The position numbers and the translations under genes were made by a program. A DNA stretch of 64,000 nt from Melastoma dodecandrum (lineage: Eukaryota; Streptophyta; Magnoliopsida; Myrtales; Melastomataceae), in NCBI GenBank assembly GCA_029817715.1, contig JARUPY010000087.1:1798001-1862000 (forward strand), given 5' to 3'. This document shows, in pieces, positions 36,872 to 48,571 of this stretch. The notes under the pieces are model-generated. The model ran no database searches, was not told the DNA's origin, and saw only the letters and a program-made list of their open reading frames with translations. Every line of letters starts with the position of its first letter. The stretch's first letter is position 1.

Positions 36872-37774
36872 CTGTTCCTGTTTCATACCAGATAGTACAG
36901 TAGTACATTGTACATATGTACAGTGTACTACTCGTTACTGTTTCTGTTTCGTACCAACTAGTACACTAGTACAGTGTACATATGTACAATGTACTAACTG
37001 TTACTGTTCCTGTTTCGTACCACCTAGTACACTAGTACAGTGTACATATGTACAATGTACTAACTGTTACTGTTCCTGTTTCGTACCACCTAGTACACTA
37101 GTACAGTGTACATATGTACAATGTACTAACTGTTACTGTTCCTGTTTCGTACCACCTAGTACACTAGTACAGTGTACATATGTACAATGTACTAACGATT
37201 ACTGTTCCTGTTTCGTACCAACTAGTACACTAGTATAGTGTACATATGTACACTGTACTAACGATTACTGTTCCTGTTTCGTACCAACTAGTACACTAGT
37301 ACACTGTACATATGTACAATGTACTAACTGTTACTGTTCCTGTTTCGTACCAACTAAACTAGTACAGTGTACATATGTACACTGTACTAACGATTACTGT
37401 TCCTGTTTCGTACCAACTAGTACACTAGTACACTGTACATATGTACAATGTACTAACTGTTACTGTTCCTGTTTCGTACCAACTAGTACACTAGTACACT
37501 GTACATATGTACACTGTACTAACGATTACTGTTCCTGTTTCGTACCAACTAGTACACTTATACATTACTAGTACAAGAACAGTTTCCATTAGTACACTGT
37601 ACTAATCATTACTAGTACAAGAACAGTATCACTTAGTACACTGTACTAACTACAGTGTTAGTACATCATTAGTAATTTCAAAATGTACTAACCGAGTTAG
37701 TACATTGTACTAAATCGGGGTCGAAATTAGTACACCTCACGTAAGATGCCGTTCACGGCACATTAGCCACTTCC
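36872..37774 (-). repeat. Right terminal inverted repeat of the MULE
   Basis: Ten copies of the 66-bp unit, with GTACATATGTAC starting at 36910, 36976, 37042, 37108, 37174, 37240, 37306, 37369, 37435 and 37501. Spacing is exactly 66 except one 63. They are followed by about 260 bp of unique terminal sequence ending CATTAGCCACTTCC. It is about 275 bp longer than the left arm because of extra repeat units. The right 9-bp duplication GACCAATCT is at 37775-37783. Confidence 0.9.
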
Positions 37775-37849
37775 GACCAATCTCCTCATTCACCTCTCAT
37801 TCCATTTCCTCATATTCTTAGAGGTTATAGGATAGCGCAATTTTATAAC

Positions 37850-39739
37850 AATTATCTGCCATAACACCAGTGGTGAGTTAAGAACCTAGATAACGTGTTG
37901 AGAATATAAAGGGAAGAGGTTTTTGCTCACATGAAAAAGTCTCTAACGTGGGGTTCATAGCCCTTAAAAATGTTCATTTTCATCTAGTTAATGGCCAAGG
38001 CCAAAACTCACTTGACAGGGGACTCTTTGTTACTTGTGGTAGGCTAAGAAGGGGAAATGGTTATCGTCCTTTTAATGACATCTACGCTAGCAGCGAGAAG
38101 TTTTGGATCCAACGGGCATGACACATCTAAGTGACCATGACCTTATGAGTGCACTTATAACACAACATGTGGTGGGTAAGGAATTGAGTAATCAAAGGTT
38201 CATTCTTGATGACATTCGTATCAGCCCTTAAATTAGCCGACTACAAGTATGCTCCAAGTCGTGTGGAGGATAACTTTGCTCCTGCCATAGGTATGGGCTT
38301 CTAGGGTGATACCCCATCTTTCTTGTGTGCTTTACTAGTATTCGTGTGAGGCTTGCCCTTGGTTGCTCGCTCAACCAGAGGTTGATATGTGGTTCTTGAT
38401 TGGAGTTCCACTTTTACTTCACTCGATGTCTTCTCTAGACTCTTAAAAGAGATGTCCATCATACCGTGTTGCAACAATTGTTTAGTTGTCAAGGGATCGT
38501 GCCTTGCAGTAATCTGCTTCACACCTCCTCTACAAGTGCGAATGGTCACATGATAAAGTGATGTTTTGGGTGAGCGTGGAACTTGGATAGCTTAATAGCC
38601 ATTCCTGGTGCCATCTCCTCCAATCCGAATAGATCATACCATGCGATCTTTTTTCTGGGTATAGAGGAACTTGTTGACCATGAAGAATTTGTCCATGATG
38701 TGGGAGCTATTCATGTGCTAGTGGCATATATCAAGTGCCATCCCTTCCACATTGACAGGGCATTACAAGACTCATCTCTCCAGCAAGCGTTCAAAAGCCA
38801 AATTGGCCAAAATCATTTTGTTGGCCATCGTTCCGTGTCATTTCTCCATCTACGAAGACAAAGTATATATGTCAAAATAATTTATCTCAAATGCATTAAC
38901 TTAGCATGCATCACTAAATGACTATTGATCTACGATATTCGTATAAACTAAATCTGGGAAACGCAACACTTTAGCTTTAATGAGATATTATACTAAGTTT
39001 CTAAATGTAATGCAGTCTCCAATTGTGTTGGTGAATGAGCTGTGTCATTTGCAATAACTTTTTGGCTTATTCCTTTCGGGCCGAAGAATGTGATGCTCGT
39101 TCTTCAGGCAAATTCTTTCTATCAACTGCCTTGTTTTCATCAAAGAAGTACTTTTGCTCCTCTACTGACCTCTATGAAGCTTTTGATTTATTTTTTTTTA
39201 GAAAATCATCGCAAGTAAAAGGTTTCCCTTTGATGTATTTTGTCATATCAACATCCACTAATATGTTTGTTTGATAGGCTGCCATAAGTCCTAGGTGTAA
39301 CTACCTTTCGCATGCATCTTTTTTTTTTTAACAAATTATCATATCGAGTTGCACTCCCGGTGTTCATACCTTTCCCTTGCATCTTTTCTTTCAACCTCTA
39401 AATACTTCCCCTTTCAACTTTTTACTAAGTCGAAGAAGGAGAACATCTTAAGTAATAACAATTAACTCATCATCCGATGGAGACATTTTACACCTCAATC
39501 GGGCTTTCCCGAGCCTGGTTTGGAAGATATCAACCGGTTCGCTTAGTTGATGCTTCATGTGAGTCAAAACCTGTTGAGGTGAATTGCATCTGTATCTCTT
39601 CCCAATTCATGATCAAATTCGGGGGCAAGTTCACATACTAGGAGAAAGTAACACTCGTAAGTGATTTTGGAAACTAGAAACAATTACCAGTCGCATCCCC
39701 TGCTTGATGTGTGAGTAGACGATATCCTCTACCGAAGAC
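37850..39739 (-). pseudogene. Old antisense gypsy gag-region remnants
   Basis: Minus-strand frames carry gag-like phrases. LTTKQLLQHGMMDISFKSLEK lies in 38549-38301. A frame around 39600-39480 has KHQLSEPV..FQTRLGKARLRCKMSPSDDELI, like the segment before the gag zinc region of Tat elements. Everything is broken by stops. The Tat element at 39745 inserted into this sequence, and similar decayed sequence resumes at 50898. Confidence 0.4.
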
Positions 39740-39744
39740 ATCCC
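39740..39744. repeat. 5-bp target duplication (left) of the Tat-type element
   Basis: ATCCC directly before the 5' LTR; the same pentamer follows the 3' LTR at 50893-50897. Confidence 0.9.
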
Positions 39745-40753
39745 TGTAGACATTGAAATTTTTTGATGTCAAAATAATGTCATTCGGCCCAAACCATATA
39801 TTACGGCTGAATATGATTGATTGTCTTTATATTATAAGACATTACGATGTGAAATATTTTGCACTTATATCTTAGTGTAAATATAATACACGGGCCAGAT
39901 ATTATAAAAAAGTTCAAGCCCAACCCATTTATTATTGGGTTTTAAAATTGTGGTTCAGCCCATATGCTAGCCCAATAAGCCTAACCCAATTATAAAATGA
40001 AGTGGGCCTAGCCCATATATCGACCCATTCAAACTTCGGCCCAATCCAAATGTCGGCCCAATAATCTTAAGCCCACATGCATTTGTCCCACATCGGAAAG
40101 AAACACTACCTAAGGACTTCTCAATTCCTATATAAAGGGAGTCCCTCCCCCTTATTTGGGACACAAAAAATTTCTCTTTTCTCTCTTATTCTCCTAAGCC
40201 CCAGCTTCCCGACGGCGGCTATATTCCTCTGTCGACAACATCTCTCCCTCAAGTTCTGTTGGATAAAATCCATAGGCCTCGATAACTTCAAGAGTGAGGA
40301 GCTCATTCGATAGCGAAGTTCTCGAACATCTTTTCCTCACTTGATCGACGACGGAGTACTCCAGATCAAGTTTCTACAATAGCCCTGGTGTTCTTCGTCC
40401 ATCCTCAGAAGACTCTCCAGATCAAGCTTCTACAACAGCCCTGGTGTTCTTCGCCCATCCTCAGAAGATTCTCCAGACCCAGCTTCTACAGCCTTAGAGA
40501 TCTTCGCCATTTCTGAAGACTCGCCGGATCAAGCTCTGTAGCTCCAGTGTCTTCATCAACATATTTCCCTAACGCTCCAGCAGATATTTTCCAGAGCTTC
40601 AACCCATCTATATTTCGGATATCTTACGAGTATAGAATCAGAGGACTCACGTGTTTTGTCCGTGATTAGAGATTGAACCTGCTATTTCTCAATACGATAA
40701 TTTGTACGTTGCTTCCGATTTATATACGGACCGTGAGATTTTTTACGTCAACA
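39745..40753 (+). mobile_element. 5' LTR of Ty3-gypsy (Tat-type) element
   Basis: 1009 bp from TGTAGACATTG to ACGTCAACA. It has a TATA box TATATAAAG at 40129-40137 downstream of a CCCACATCGG motif, and three tandem copies (about 60 bp each) of a CTCCAGATCAAGCTTCTACAA-type unit at about 40360-40510. Compared with the 3' LTR it lacks about 330 bp between 40200 and 40210. Elsewhere the two differ by scattered point changes. Confidence 0.93.
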
Positions 40754-40815
40754 AATTTCTGGCACGCCCAGTGGGACAATCTCTACCTCTCATCTCTTTA
40801 CTTCGAGGAATTCAC

Positions 40816-42899
40816 ATGGCGCCAAAGATTATCAACGTCAAGAATGTTGTTGCATACAATCGGCTTGCTGCTTTTCCTTCACTCTCATCCGGGGGCTCTT
40901 CATCTGCTGAGTTTCCAAAGTTGGTCGAGGCTAGGACCGTTGTTGAATTATATAAGGAGAGTGAGGAATTGTTCAAGTCCATCTCCCCCAAGGCATCCCC
41001 AGCTTACAAGGATATCGCTGAAAAGAATACTCTCAATGACGGGGATTCTCCAAAGTGGACTTATGCCCAGTCTGTGGCCATGACGCGCAAACAAGCTGAA
41101 GAGATAGAAGAAATGCTCAAGTCTATCTCCCCTAAGGCTTCCCCATCTTACAAGGATGTTCTTAACCAAGGAGGCTCTCTAAAGTGGACGTATGCTCAAT
41201 CTGTGGCCAAAACTAGCAAACAGACTGAGGAAATAGAGGGAATGCTTAGAGCAATTTCCCCTAAGTCATCTCAACCAATTGCTGGTGATAATCCCTTCGA
41301 CAAGGTTCTGGCGTCTCCTGTCTCGCAGATAAATTTTGAAAATATTTCGTCAAGTGACTCTCCGTCGGATTCTTCCCCAGAAGCAGATTCAACTAAAGGC
41401 TTTGAAGTCATGCCAGTGATGATGGCGGATACTCCTTCACTTGAAGATCAGGTTGCAGCTCTCACAAAAACTGTGGATGCTATGATGATCTTATGAAAGA
41501 AAGAGCAGCAAATGGACTACATCGTCAAAAAGCTGGAGAGTATGGATGCCGACAAAACAGTTACAGAAGAAAGTTCGCGCACCCAAGTTGACAAAGGAAA
41601 AGGGGTTATGACTATTGATGATTCGGCAAAGCACACATCCATCGTTGAAGATCCTATTCCAGCGAAAGCAATGATGGAATTAATCAAAGAGACGATGAAG
41701 AGCGAGCTTGAGGGAAAATCATCATTATCTTCGGCATACTATAAGCCTTACAGCCGAAGAATCGAAAGCCTCAAGATGCCAGCCGGATATCAGCCTCCAT
41801 ACTTCCAACAATTTGACGGAAAGGGAAATCCGCGTCAACATGTGGCTCATTTCGTCGAAATTTGCAACAATGCGGGCACTGATGGGGATTGGATGGTTAA
41901 GCTGTTTGTTCGCTCTCTCAAGGGAAACGCTTTTGACTGGTGCATTGATATTAAGCCAGACACTATTGATAGTTGGGAACAATTGGAAAGAGAGTTCCTA
42001 AACCGTTTCTACAGCGCCCGGCACGTGGTGAGCATGATCGAGCTAACAAATACTCGTCAATGGGAGGAAGAACCTGTCGTCGACTATATCCAGCGATGGA
42101 GGAATCTAAGCTTGAACTGTAGAGATTGTCTATCAGAGGAAACGTCTATCGACATGTGCATTCAAAGCATGCTCTGGAGGATTCGATATATTCTACAAGG
42201 GCTCAAACCACGATCATTCGATGAGTTGGCGACAAAAGCTCATGACATGGAGTTAAGCTTTGTTGGGACCAACATAAATAGTATCCCAATTCCTGAGCCA
42301 CCTAGAGGGACAGGAAGACTAGGAAATAGAACTGGGGGCAAGCCCGCATTCAAGGATACTAAGAAGCAGGTAATGACTACAGATGCAGCTCCTGTCAAAG
42401 TGCCAATTGCAAAAGGAAAAGTCCCGGCAAATAGACAACCACCTGCAGAAGCACCCCGGATGGAGAGACAATGCCTAACTCTGGAAGAAAGGCAAAACAA
42501 GAAATACCACCCCGGATGGAGAGACAACGCCTAACTCTGGAAGAAAGGCAAAACAAGAAATACCCTTTCCCTGATGAAGATGTTGCAGAAATATTTGACT
42601 ATCTGTTGTCTTCTAAAATGATCGAGCTTCCGCAATCGAAGCGACCACAACAAGCGAATCTAGCTGACAATTCTAACTTCTGCAAGTACCATCGTGTCTT
42701 AGGCCATCCAATTGAGAAGTGTTTCGTCTTTAAGGAGAAGGTCATGGAGCTTGTACGTGACAACAAGATCGATTTAGGAGCCTATATTTCACCTTCAAAT
42801 ATGAACAGTGTCGCAAACAATGATACTCCTAACATCATATTCGGGACTGTCGATTATGCCAAGATAATTGGACTACAAAGTATGGGAGCAATGCAATGA
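40816..42899 (+). pseudogene. Tat-type gag, broken
   Basis: Starts at MAPKIINVKNVV. The N-terminal part has a roughly 45-residue segment repeated about three times (the FKSISPKASP..YK..KWTYAQSVA motif). The capsid-like core lies at about 41750-42250 (FDGKGNPRQHVAHFVEICNNAG, WEQLEREFLNRFYS). A zinc-knuckle-like CKYHRVLGHPIEKC sits near 42680. Lesions are TGA at 41494-41496, in frame with the continuation, and a 56-bp tandem duplication (42456-42511 copied at 42512-42567) that shifts the frame; the frame resumes after it. Confidence 0.85.
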
Positions 42900-45800
42900 T
42901 ATATGACCAAGGTGTCAAGTTGTGTGGTTAGCTCTGAGGAAGTATCTACTGAAGAAGGCTTGACTTTGGTGACCCATAAAAGAAATCGGAAGAAGTATTC
43001 TAAGCCTGTTAAGCAAACGCCTCCTATGCGAGCAAAGATCACGAAGAGGTCACCAATAAAAGTGTATTCTCGAAAAACGGTGAAAGTGGAAAATTCGCTT
43101 GATGACCAGTCTTTGAAGAAGCCAACCACGGCTACGTTATGAGATTTCTTTCCGGAACGTTTTCGAAAACTTGCAAATCTGTTTAGGAGTTGTCACCACA
43201 TTGATGCAGTCAAAGAAGTAACAGCCGCGAAGGTTGACACACCAGAAGATCCCGCAGTGGTGAATGTTGTGAAATTACGAGAAGATGACACAACAATCAC
43301 ATTTTCCGATGAAGATCTTCTTATAGGTCACAAATCTCACAATCGGCCGCTATTTGTATCAGGATATGCTTATGGTACGAAGGTCAATCGTATACTGGTT
43401 GACCCAGGTTCAGCAGTCAATATCTTGTCACTAAAATCCCTGAAAGATATTGGGCTAGGGGTGGACGATTTGTCAAGTAGTCGGCTAATAATCCAAGGAT
43501 TCAACCAGGGGGGAGAACGAGCCGTTGGGAAGATCTGTCTCACCCTCACTATAGGAGATATGGAAGCTGGAGCGACATTCTACGTCATCGATTCCAACAC
43601 CACCTATAATATGTTGTTGGGACGACCATGGCTGAACGAATATGGATTCGTTGCATCCACGCTCCATCAATGCTTTAAATTTGTGAAGGATGGGGTGTGG
43701 GCAGATGCGAAACCCTTTACGGAAGCGGAGTCATACTTCGCCGATGCCAAATTTTACTTTAATAAGGGTGTCGATGCTGAAGAAAAGGTCCCGAAGCTTG
43801 CACCAATTGAGAGGGATATCACGAAGAAGTCGGATGTAGAAGCTTCACCTATTCAACAAGAGGTATCCTTAGTTAATCCAACAGTTAAAGATGAAAGGGC
43901 AGATGACAAGTCTAAACAGAATGTGCCGATCTTGCGCTATATACCAAGAGCCCTTCGAAAAGCTGGGGAACCTCCTTTCGTGAGTAGCCATGCTGAAGAA
44001 ATAGTGGTGCCAAAGGAACTCAACTGGCCGGTGACGAAAATGACGAAAATTGCTCAAACAAGTACGCCTTTAAAAGGTTTTGTCCGGCCTAAACAGGGGG
44101 CAATTATCTATCCAGATTCATTGCCTAACAGGTGCACCAACGGATTTGATCCAAATGCATTTAGGTTAATCTCTGCAGCCAGCTACACAGAGGACTTGAA
44201 GGCGCTTGGGGCTGCTTCAAAAGAGGCTAATCCAGGAGGTGATAGTCAAAAGTCAAAATTATGTCTTGGGTATGATACTCCTAAGCCCGTCAATCAAGCA
44301 GTGGAGAAGGCTTCAACTCAATACATCGAAACTGATGATAAAACTACAACCGAATTGACGAGAACTTCGGTATTTGATCGACTTGGAGCCCCGTCTGAGC
44401 GAAGATCGGTATTTGATAGGCTTGGCACTCAGAAAGAAGAAATTAAGGTTCAAAGATCGGCGCGATCAAGATTGAGTCAAGCTCCAAGAAGTCGAATGGT
44501 GTGGAAGAGAGTTGATAAAAAAGAAGACACAAAGGATCTTCGAAGCAAAGTTCCCTCTCGAATGAAACGTCAAACGGTTGTTGAAGTAACTACTGGCGAC
44601 GTACTGAAAATGAGCACGAAGTCATGGGTATCTACCAATAGCAATGGGGAATCATCTCATAGTAATAGCGGAAATGATGTTTTCGCTTCCCACCACGTTA
44701 CAATTACTGAGGCTGAGGAAAACCCTTCCCCTAAAGCGGATGATGCAGAAGAGGCTCCAGAAGTATTCGAGGACAAAAAGAAGTCTACTGTTGACGAATT
44801 GAAAGAAGTCGATCTTGGGAAAGAAGGGGATCATCGTCCCACATTCCTTAGCACAAGTTTAACCCCTGAAGAAGAGGAGTTATACATCCAATTGTTGAAG
44901 GATTACAAAGATGTCTTCGCATGGAGCTATAAAGAAATGTCCGGCCTTGATCCAAAGATAGCAGTGCATAAGTTAGCTGTTAAGCATGGAGTTCGACCCA
45001 TAAAGCAAAAGCTCAACGACGTTTTCGCCCAGAGCTGATCCCATGGATAGAGGCCGAAGTCAATAAGCTTATTGAAGCTGGATTTATTCGGGAGGTGAAA
45101 TATCCAACATGGATTGCAAATATTGTACCTGTTAGGAAAAAGAATGGTCAACTCCGAGTTTGCGTTGATTTTCGTGATCTCAATAATGCATGTCCCAAGG
45201 ACGATTTTCCTTTTCCAATTACTGAGATAATGGTGGATGTGACCACAGGCTATGAAGCCCTCAGTTTTACGGATGGATCATCGGGATACAATCAAATCCG
45301 AATGGATCCGAAGGATGAGGAAATTACAGCTTTTCGTACACCGAAGGGAATATATTGTTATAAGGTGATGCCTTTTGGGTTGAAGAATGCAGGAGCAACT
45401 TATCAACGGGCCATGCAACGAATCTTTGATGATATTCTTCACAAGAATGTAGAGTGTTACGTGGATGATCTAGTTGTCAAATCTAGACAAAGGCGTGATC
45501 ATATCGATGACCTTAGGAAAATATTTGACAGATTGCGCAAATATCAACTAAAGATGAACCCATTGAAGTGTGCCTTCGGGGTTACTTCGGGAAAGTTCCT
45601 TGGATTTGTTGTTCGACATCGAGGCATTGAAGTCGATCAATTAAAGATAGATGCGATTATGAAGATGCCAGAACCAAGGAATATACATGAGTTGAAAAGC
45701 CTTCAAGGGAAACTTGCATACATTCGAATGTTTATATCAAACTTGGCCGGACGATGCCATCCCTTTCATAGATTGATGATGAAAGGTACTCCTTTTGAGT

Positions 45801-46925
45801 GGGACGAAGCGTGTGAAAATGCATTCAACAGCATAAAGGCTTATTTGTCAAAGCCACCAGTCCTTAATGCACCTATTCAAGGGAGACCCCTCATACTTTA
45901 ATCTAGCAGCACAAGAAACTTCACCGGGTGTTCTGTTAGCTCAGGAGAATGATAATGGAAAAGAAAATGCCCCGTATTATTTAAGCAGGACTTTAACCGG
46001 AGCGGAATTGAATTACTCTCCAATTGATAAGACCTGTCTTGCTTTAATGTTTGCCATTCAAAAGTTACGACATTATCTGCAGGCACACTCTGTTCGTCTC
46101 ATATCACGAGCAGATCCTCTCAAATATATAATGTCGATGCCAGTTCTGTTTGGTCGTCTCGCGAAATGGGCACTTATGCTCCAAGAGTTTGAGATCTTGT
46201 ATGTTCCTCAAAAGGCTATGAAGGGACAAGCTTTGGCTGACTTCTTGGCAGATCATCCTGTACCAGATAATTGGAAAGTATCGGAAGAATTGCCCGATGA
46301 GGAAGTAATGTTGGTTGATACCCCTTCTCCATGGAAAATGTTCTTTGATGGGTCAACTACACAAAGAGGCGCGGGAGCTGGAGTTGTCTTCATCACGTCC
46401 AATGGAGATATCATCCCTTATGCATATACCCTCACTCAGTTATGCTCAAATAATATGGCGGAGTATCAGGCTCTCATACTCGGGTTAGAAATGGCCATGG
46501 ATAACAAAGTGCAGAGTTTGAGGGTATATGGAGACTCCAAGCTTGTGATTAACCAACTTCTATCCACATATGAGGTTCGCAAACCAGAGCTTTTGCCTTA
46601 TCATGACTATGCGGTTAAACTCGTAGGGTGGTTTCCAGATATTACAATAAGTCATATACCCAAAAAGGAAAATGCACAAGCAGATGCCTTGGCAAGTCTT
46701 GCTTCTGCACTCACTTCAGTAAATAGGGAGGTCGGCATCAGATTATGTCAAGCATGGGTGGCTCCACCGATCATCGACGAGGAGGAAGCAAACGAGGTTA
46801 ATCTCATATCCGTCTATAACATAGAGGATCAAGATTGGAGACAACCACTCATCGACTTCCTCGAACATGGAAAGTTACCTAACGACCCGCGACAAAGAGT
46901 AGATGTGAGGAGGAGAGTGCCTTGA
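42900..46925 (+). pseudogene. Tat-type protease, reverse transcriptase and RNase H region
   Basis: The aspartic protease is around 43380 with VDPGSAVNILS; the Asp is kept and a Pro replaces the usual Gly/Thr. RT motifs include VCVDFRDLNNACPKD (45160-45200), VMPFGLKNAGATYQR, and the catalytic YVDD at 45458-45469. An RT-linked RNase H (45905-46250) is followed by a second RNase H-like domain beginning MFFDGSTTQRGAGAGVVF near 46340. Breaks are TGA at 42897-42899 and 43140-43142 (both in frame with what follows), a shift near 45012 and a one-base insertion near 45900. Confidence 0.88.
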
Positions 46926-48082
46926 TTCATATATTTTAAGAATACTCTCTATCGACGATCCTTCGAAGGAGTATTCTTGCGATGTCTTGGAGTGGAAGAA
47001 GCCACCAAAGCACTAGAGGAGGCGCATTCTGGAGTTTGTGGAGCTCATCAATCTGGTCTTAAACTTCAGTTTCAATTGAAGAGAATGGGTTATTATTGGC
47101 CGACAATGGTAAAGGATTGTATGGAATATGCAAAGAAGTGTCAAGCATGTCAATTTCACGCTAACTTCATCCATCAATCACCCGAGCCACTTCATCCAAC
47201 TATAACATCTTGGCCGTTTGAAGCCTGGGGGCTAGATGTCGTAGGGCCCATCACACCCAAATCATCAGGGGGTCACTCATATATTCTGGCAGCAACTGAC
47301 TATTTTTTAAAATGGGCAGAAGCTGCACCTTTTCGGGAAGTGAAGAAGGAAACAGTGATCACCTTCATCAAGAATAATATTATTTTTCGTTATGGTGTGC
47401 CTCGCCATATAATCATAGATAATGGCCGGAATTTCTCTAATAAGGCCATGGATAAATTTTGCGAGCAATTTGGTTTCAAACAGTATAACTCTTCCATGTA
47501 TTATGCAGCCGCAAACGGGTTGGCGGAGGCGTTCAATAAAACTCTATGCAATCTTCTAAAGAAGGTGGTCGATAAAGTTAGAAAAGATTGGCATGAACGA
47601 TTCGGGGAAGCTCTATGGGCGTATCGCACGACGTATAGACCTGCGACTCAAATGACGCCATACTCGTTGGTCTATGGTGTTGAAGCGGTCCTTCCACTTG
47701 AACGACAAATACCGTCGCTGCAAATAGCTATACAAGAGGGACTTTATCAAGAGGATAATGCGCTGTTACGCTTACAGGAACTGGAAGCTTTGGATGATAA
47801 ACGTCTTGAAGCCCAGCAACTGATTGAATGCTATCAGGCAAGGATGTCGAAGTCTTTTAACAAGAGAGTACGACCTCGCTCCTTTCAAGTAGGTGACCTT
47901 GTTTTGGCGGTGCGAAGACCCATAATCGTCACGCATAAGAACTGAAGCAAATTCACATCAAAGTGGGATGGCCCATACGTCGTCCAAGAAGCTTACACCG
48001 GGGGCGCCTACAAGATAGTTGATCAAGATGGAGTGCGTGTCGACCAATCAATGGAAAGTTTCTGAAGCGATACTACGCCTGA
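46926..48082 (+). pseudogene. Tat-type integrase
   Basis: Follows the second RNase H in the same frame across a TGA at 46923-46925. The zinc region HSGVCGAHQ..CQACQ is at 47030-47155. The DDE core comprises WGLDVVGP (first Asp), IIIDNGRNF (second Asp) and NGLAEAFNKTL (Glu). A C-terminal domain with TSKWDGPYVVQEAY lies beyond another TGA at 47943-47945. A frameshift near 48040 precedes the natural-looking terminal stop at 48080-48082. Confidence 0.87.
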
Positions 48083-48179
48083 AGAGCAACGCTCCATGTT
48101 GCATGAGCCTAAACTGCACAAAAAAAAAGAAAAACAAAAAACAAAGCAAAAAAAAAATAAAAAAGAAAAAGATCTAAAT

Positions 48180-48470
48180 GTAATACTTCTGGCCCGCATG
48201 AGAATAAACTGTGAACGGCTAAATAAAATGTAATACTCCTGGCCCGCACGAGTATAAACTGTGAACGGCTTGATAAAAAGATAATGTGATACTCCTTTCC
48301 ACACGAGTATAAACTGTGACCAAAATAATCTTCATATAATACTCCTGGCCCGTACGAGTATAAACTGTGAACGGCTAAACAAAATGTAATACTCCTGGCC
48401 CGCACGAGTATAAACTGTGAACGGCTTAAAAAAAATATATATTAATGTCGTGGTTCTACGAGTATAAGAG
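48180..48470 (+). repeat. Tandem repeat, about 50-bp unit, between integrase and antisense ORF
   Basis: Five copies of ATGTAATACTCCTGGCCCGC-ACGAGTATAAACTGTGAACGGCT; the AGTATAAACTG core starts at about 48201 (variant), 48251, 48306, 48357 and 48407. A sixth decayed unit lies near 48458. Confidence 0.8.
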
Positions 48471-48571
48471 ATGAACGACTTTGAAAAGAAATGACTTTTT
48501 ATTCGAAGAAATGATAGTCCTACAACGAAGAAAAGTCCTATTATGAGCCTAAACAAGCTAGAAGGGTGAAA

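Larger units (their letters stand above)
29115..37774. mobile_element. Mutator-like element (MULE), 8660 bp, with transposase and Ulp1-like gene
   Basis: The ends match in inverted orientation, starting GGAAGTGGCTAATG and continuing CCGTGAACGGCATCTTACG. They are bounded by a perfect 9-bp duplication. The interior carries a rightward FAR1/MULE transposase (30234-32375) and a leftward 13-exon Ulp1-type gene (36221-32520); the two genes converge, with their ends about 145 bp apart. Plant MULEs carrying ULP-like genes are known (Kaonashi/KI elements in Arabidopsis, CUMULE in melon), so the architecture has precedent. Coding parts are GC-richer than the surrounding DNA. Stops in the transposase suggest this copy is not autonomous now. 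Confidence 0.92.

Noticed and set aside
40077..40313. 78-codon frame in the LTR
   Set aside because: It is part of the Tat 5' LTR around its TATA box, and the matching 3' LTR position is interrupted by the minisatellite.
48023..48556. Three overlapping minus-strand frames of 74-98 codons
   Set aside because: They are translations of the 50-bp tandem repeat and are internally repetitive, without any domain.
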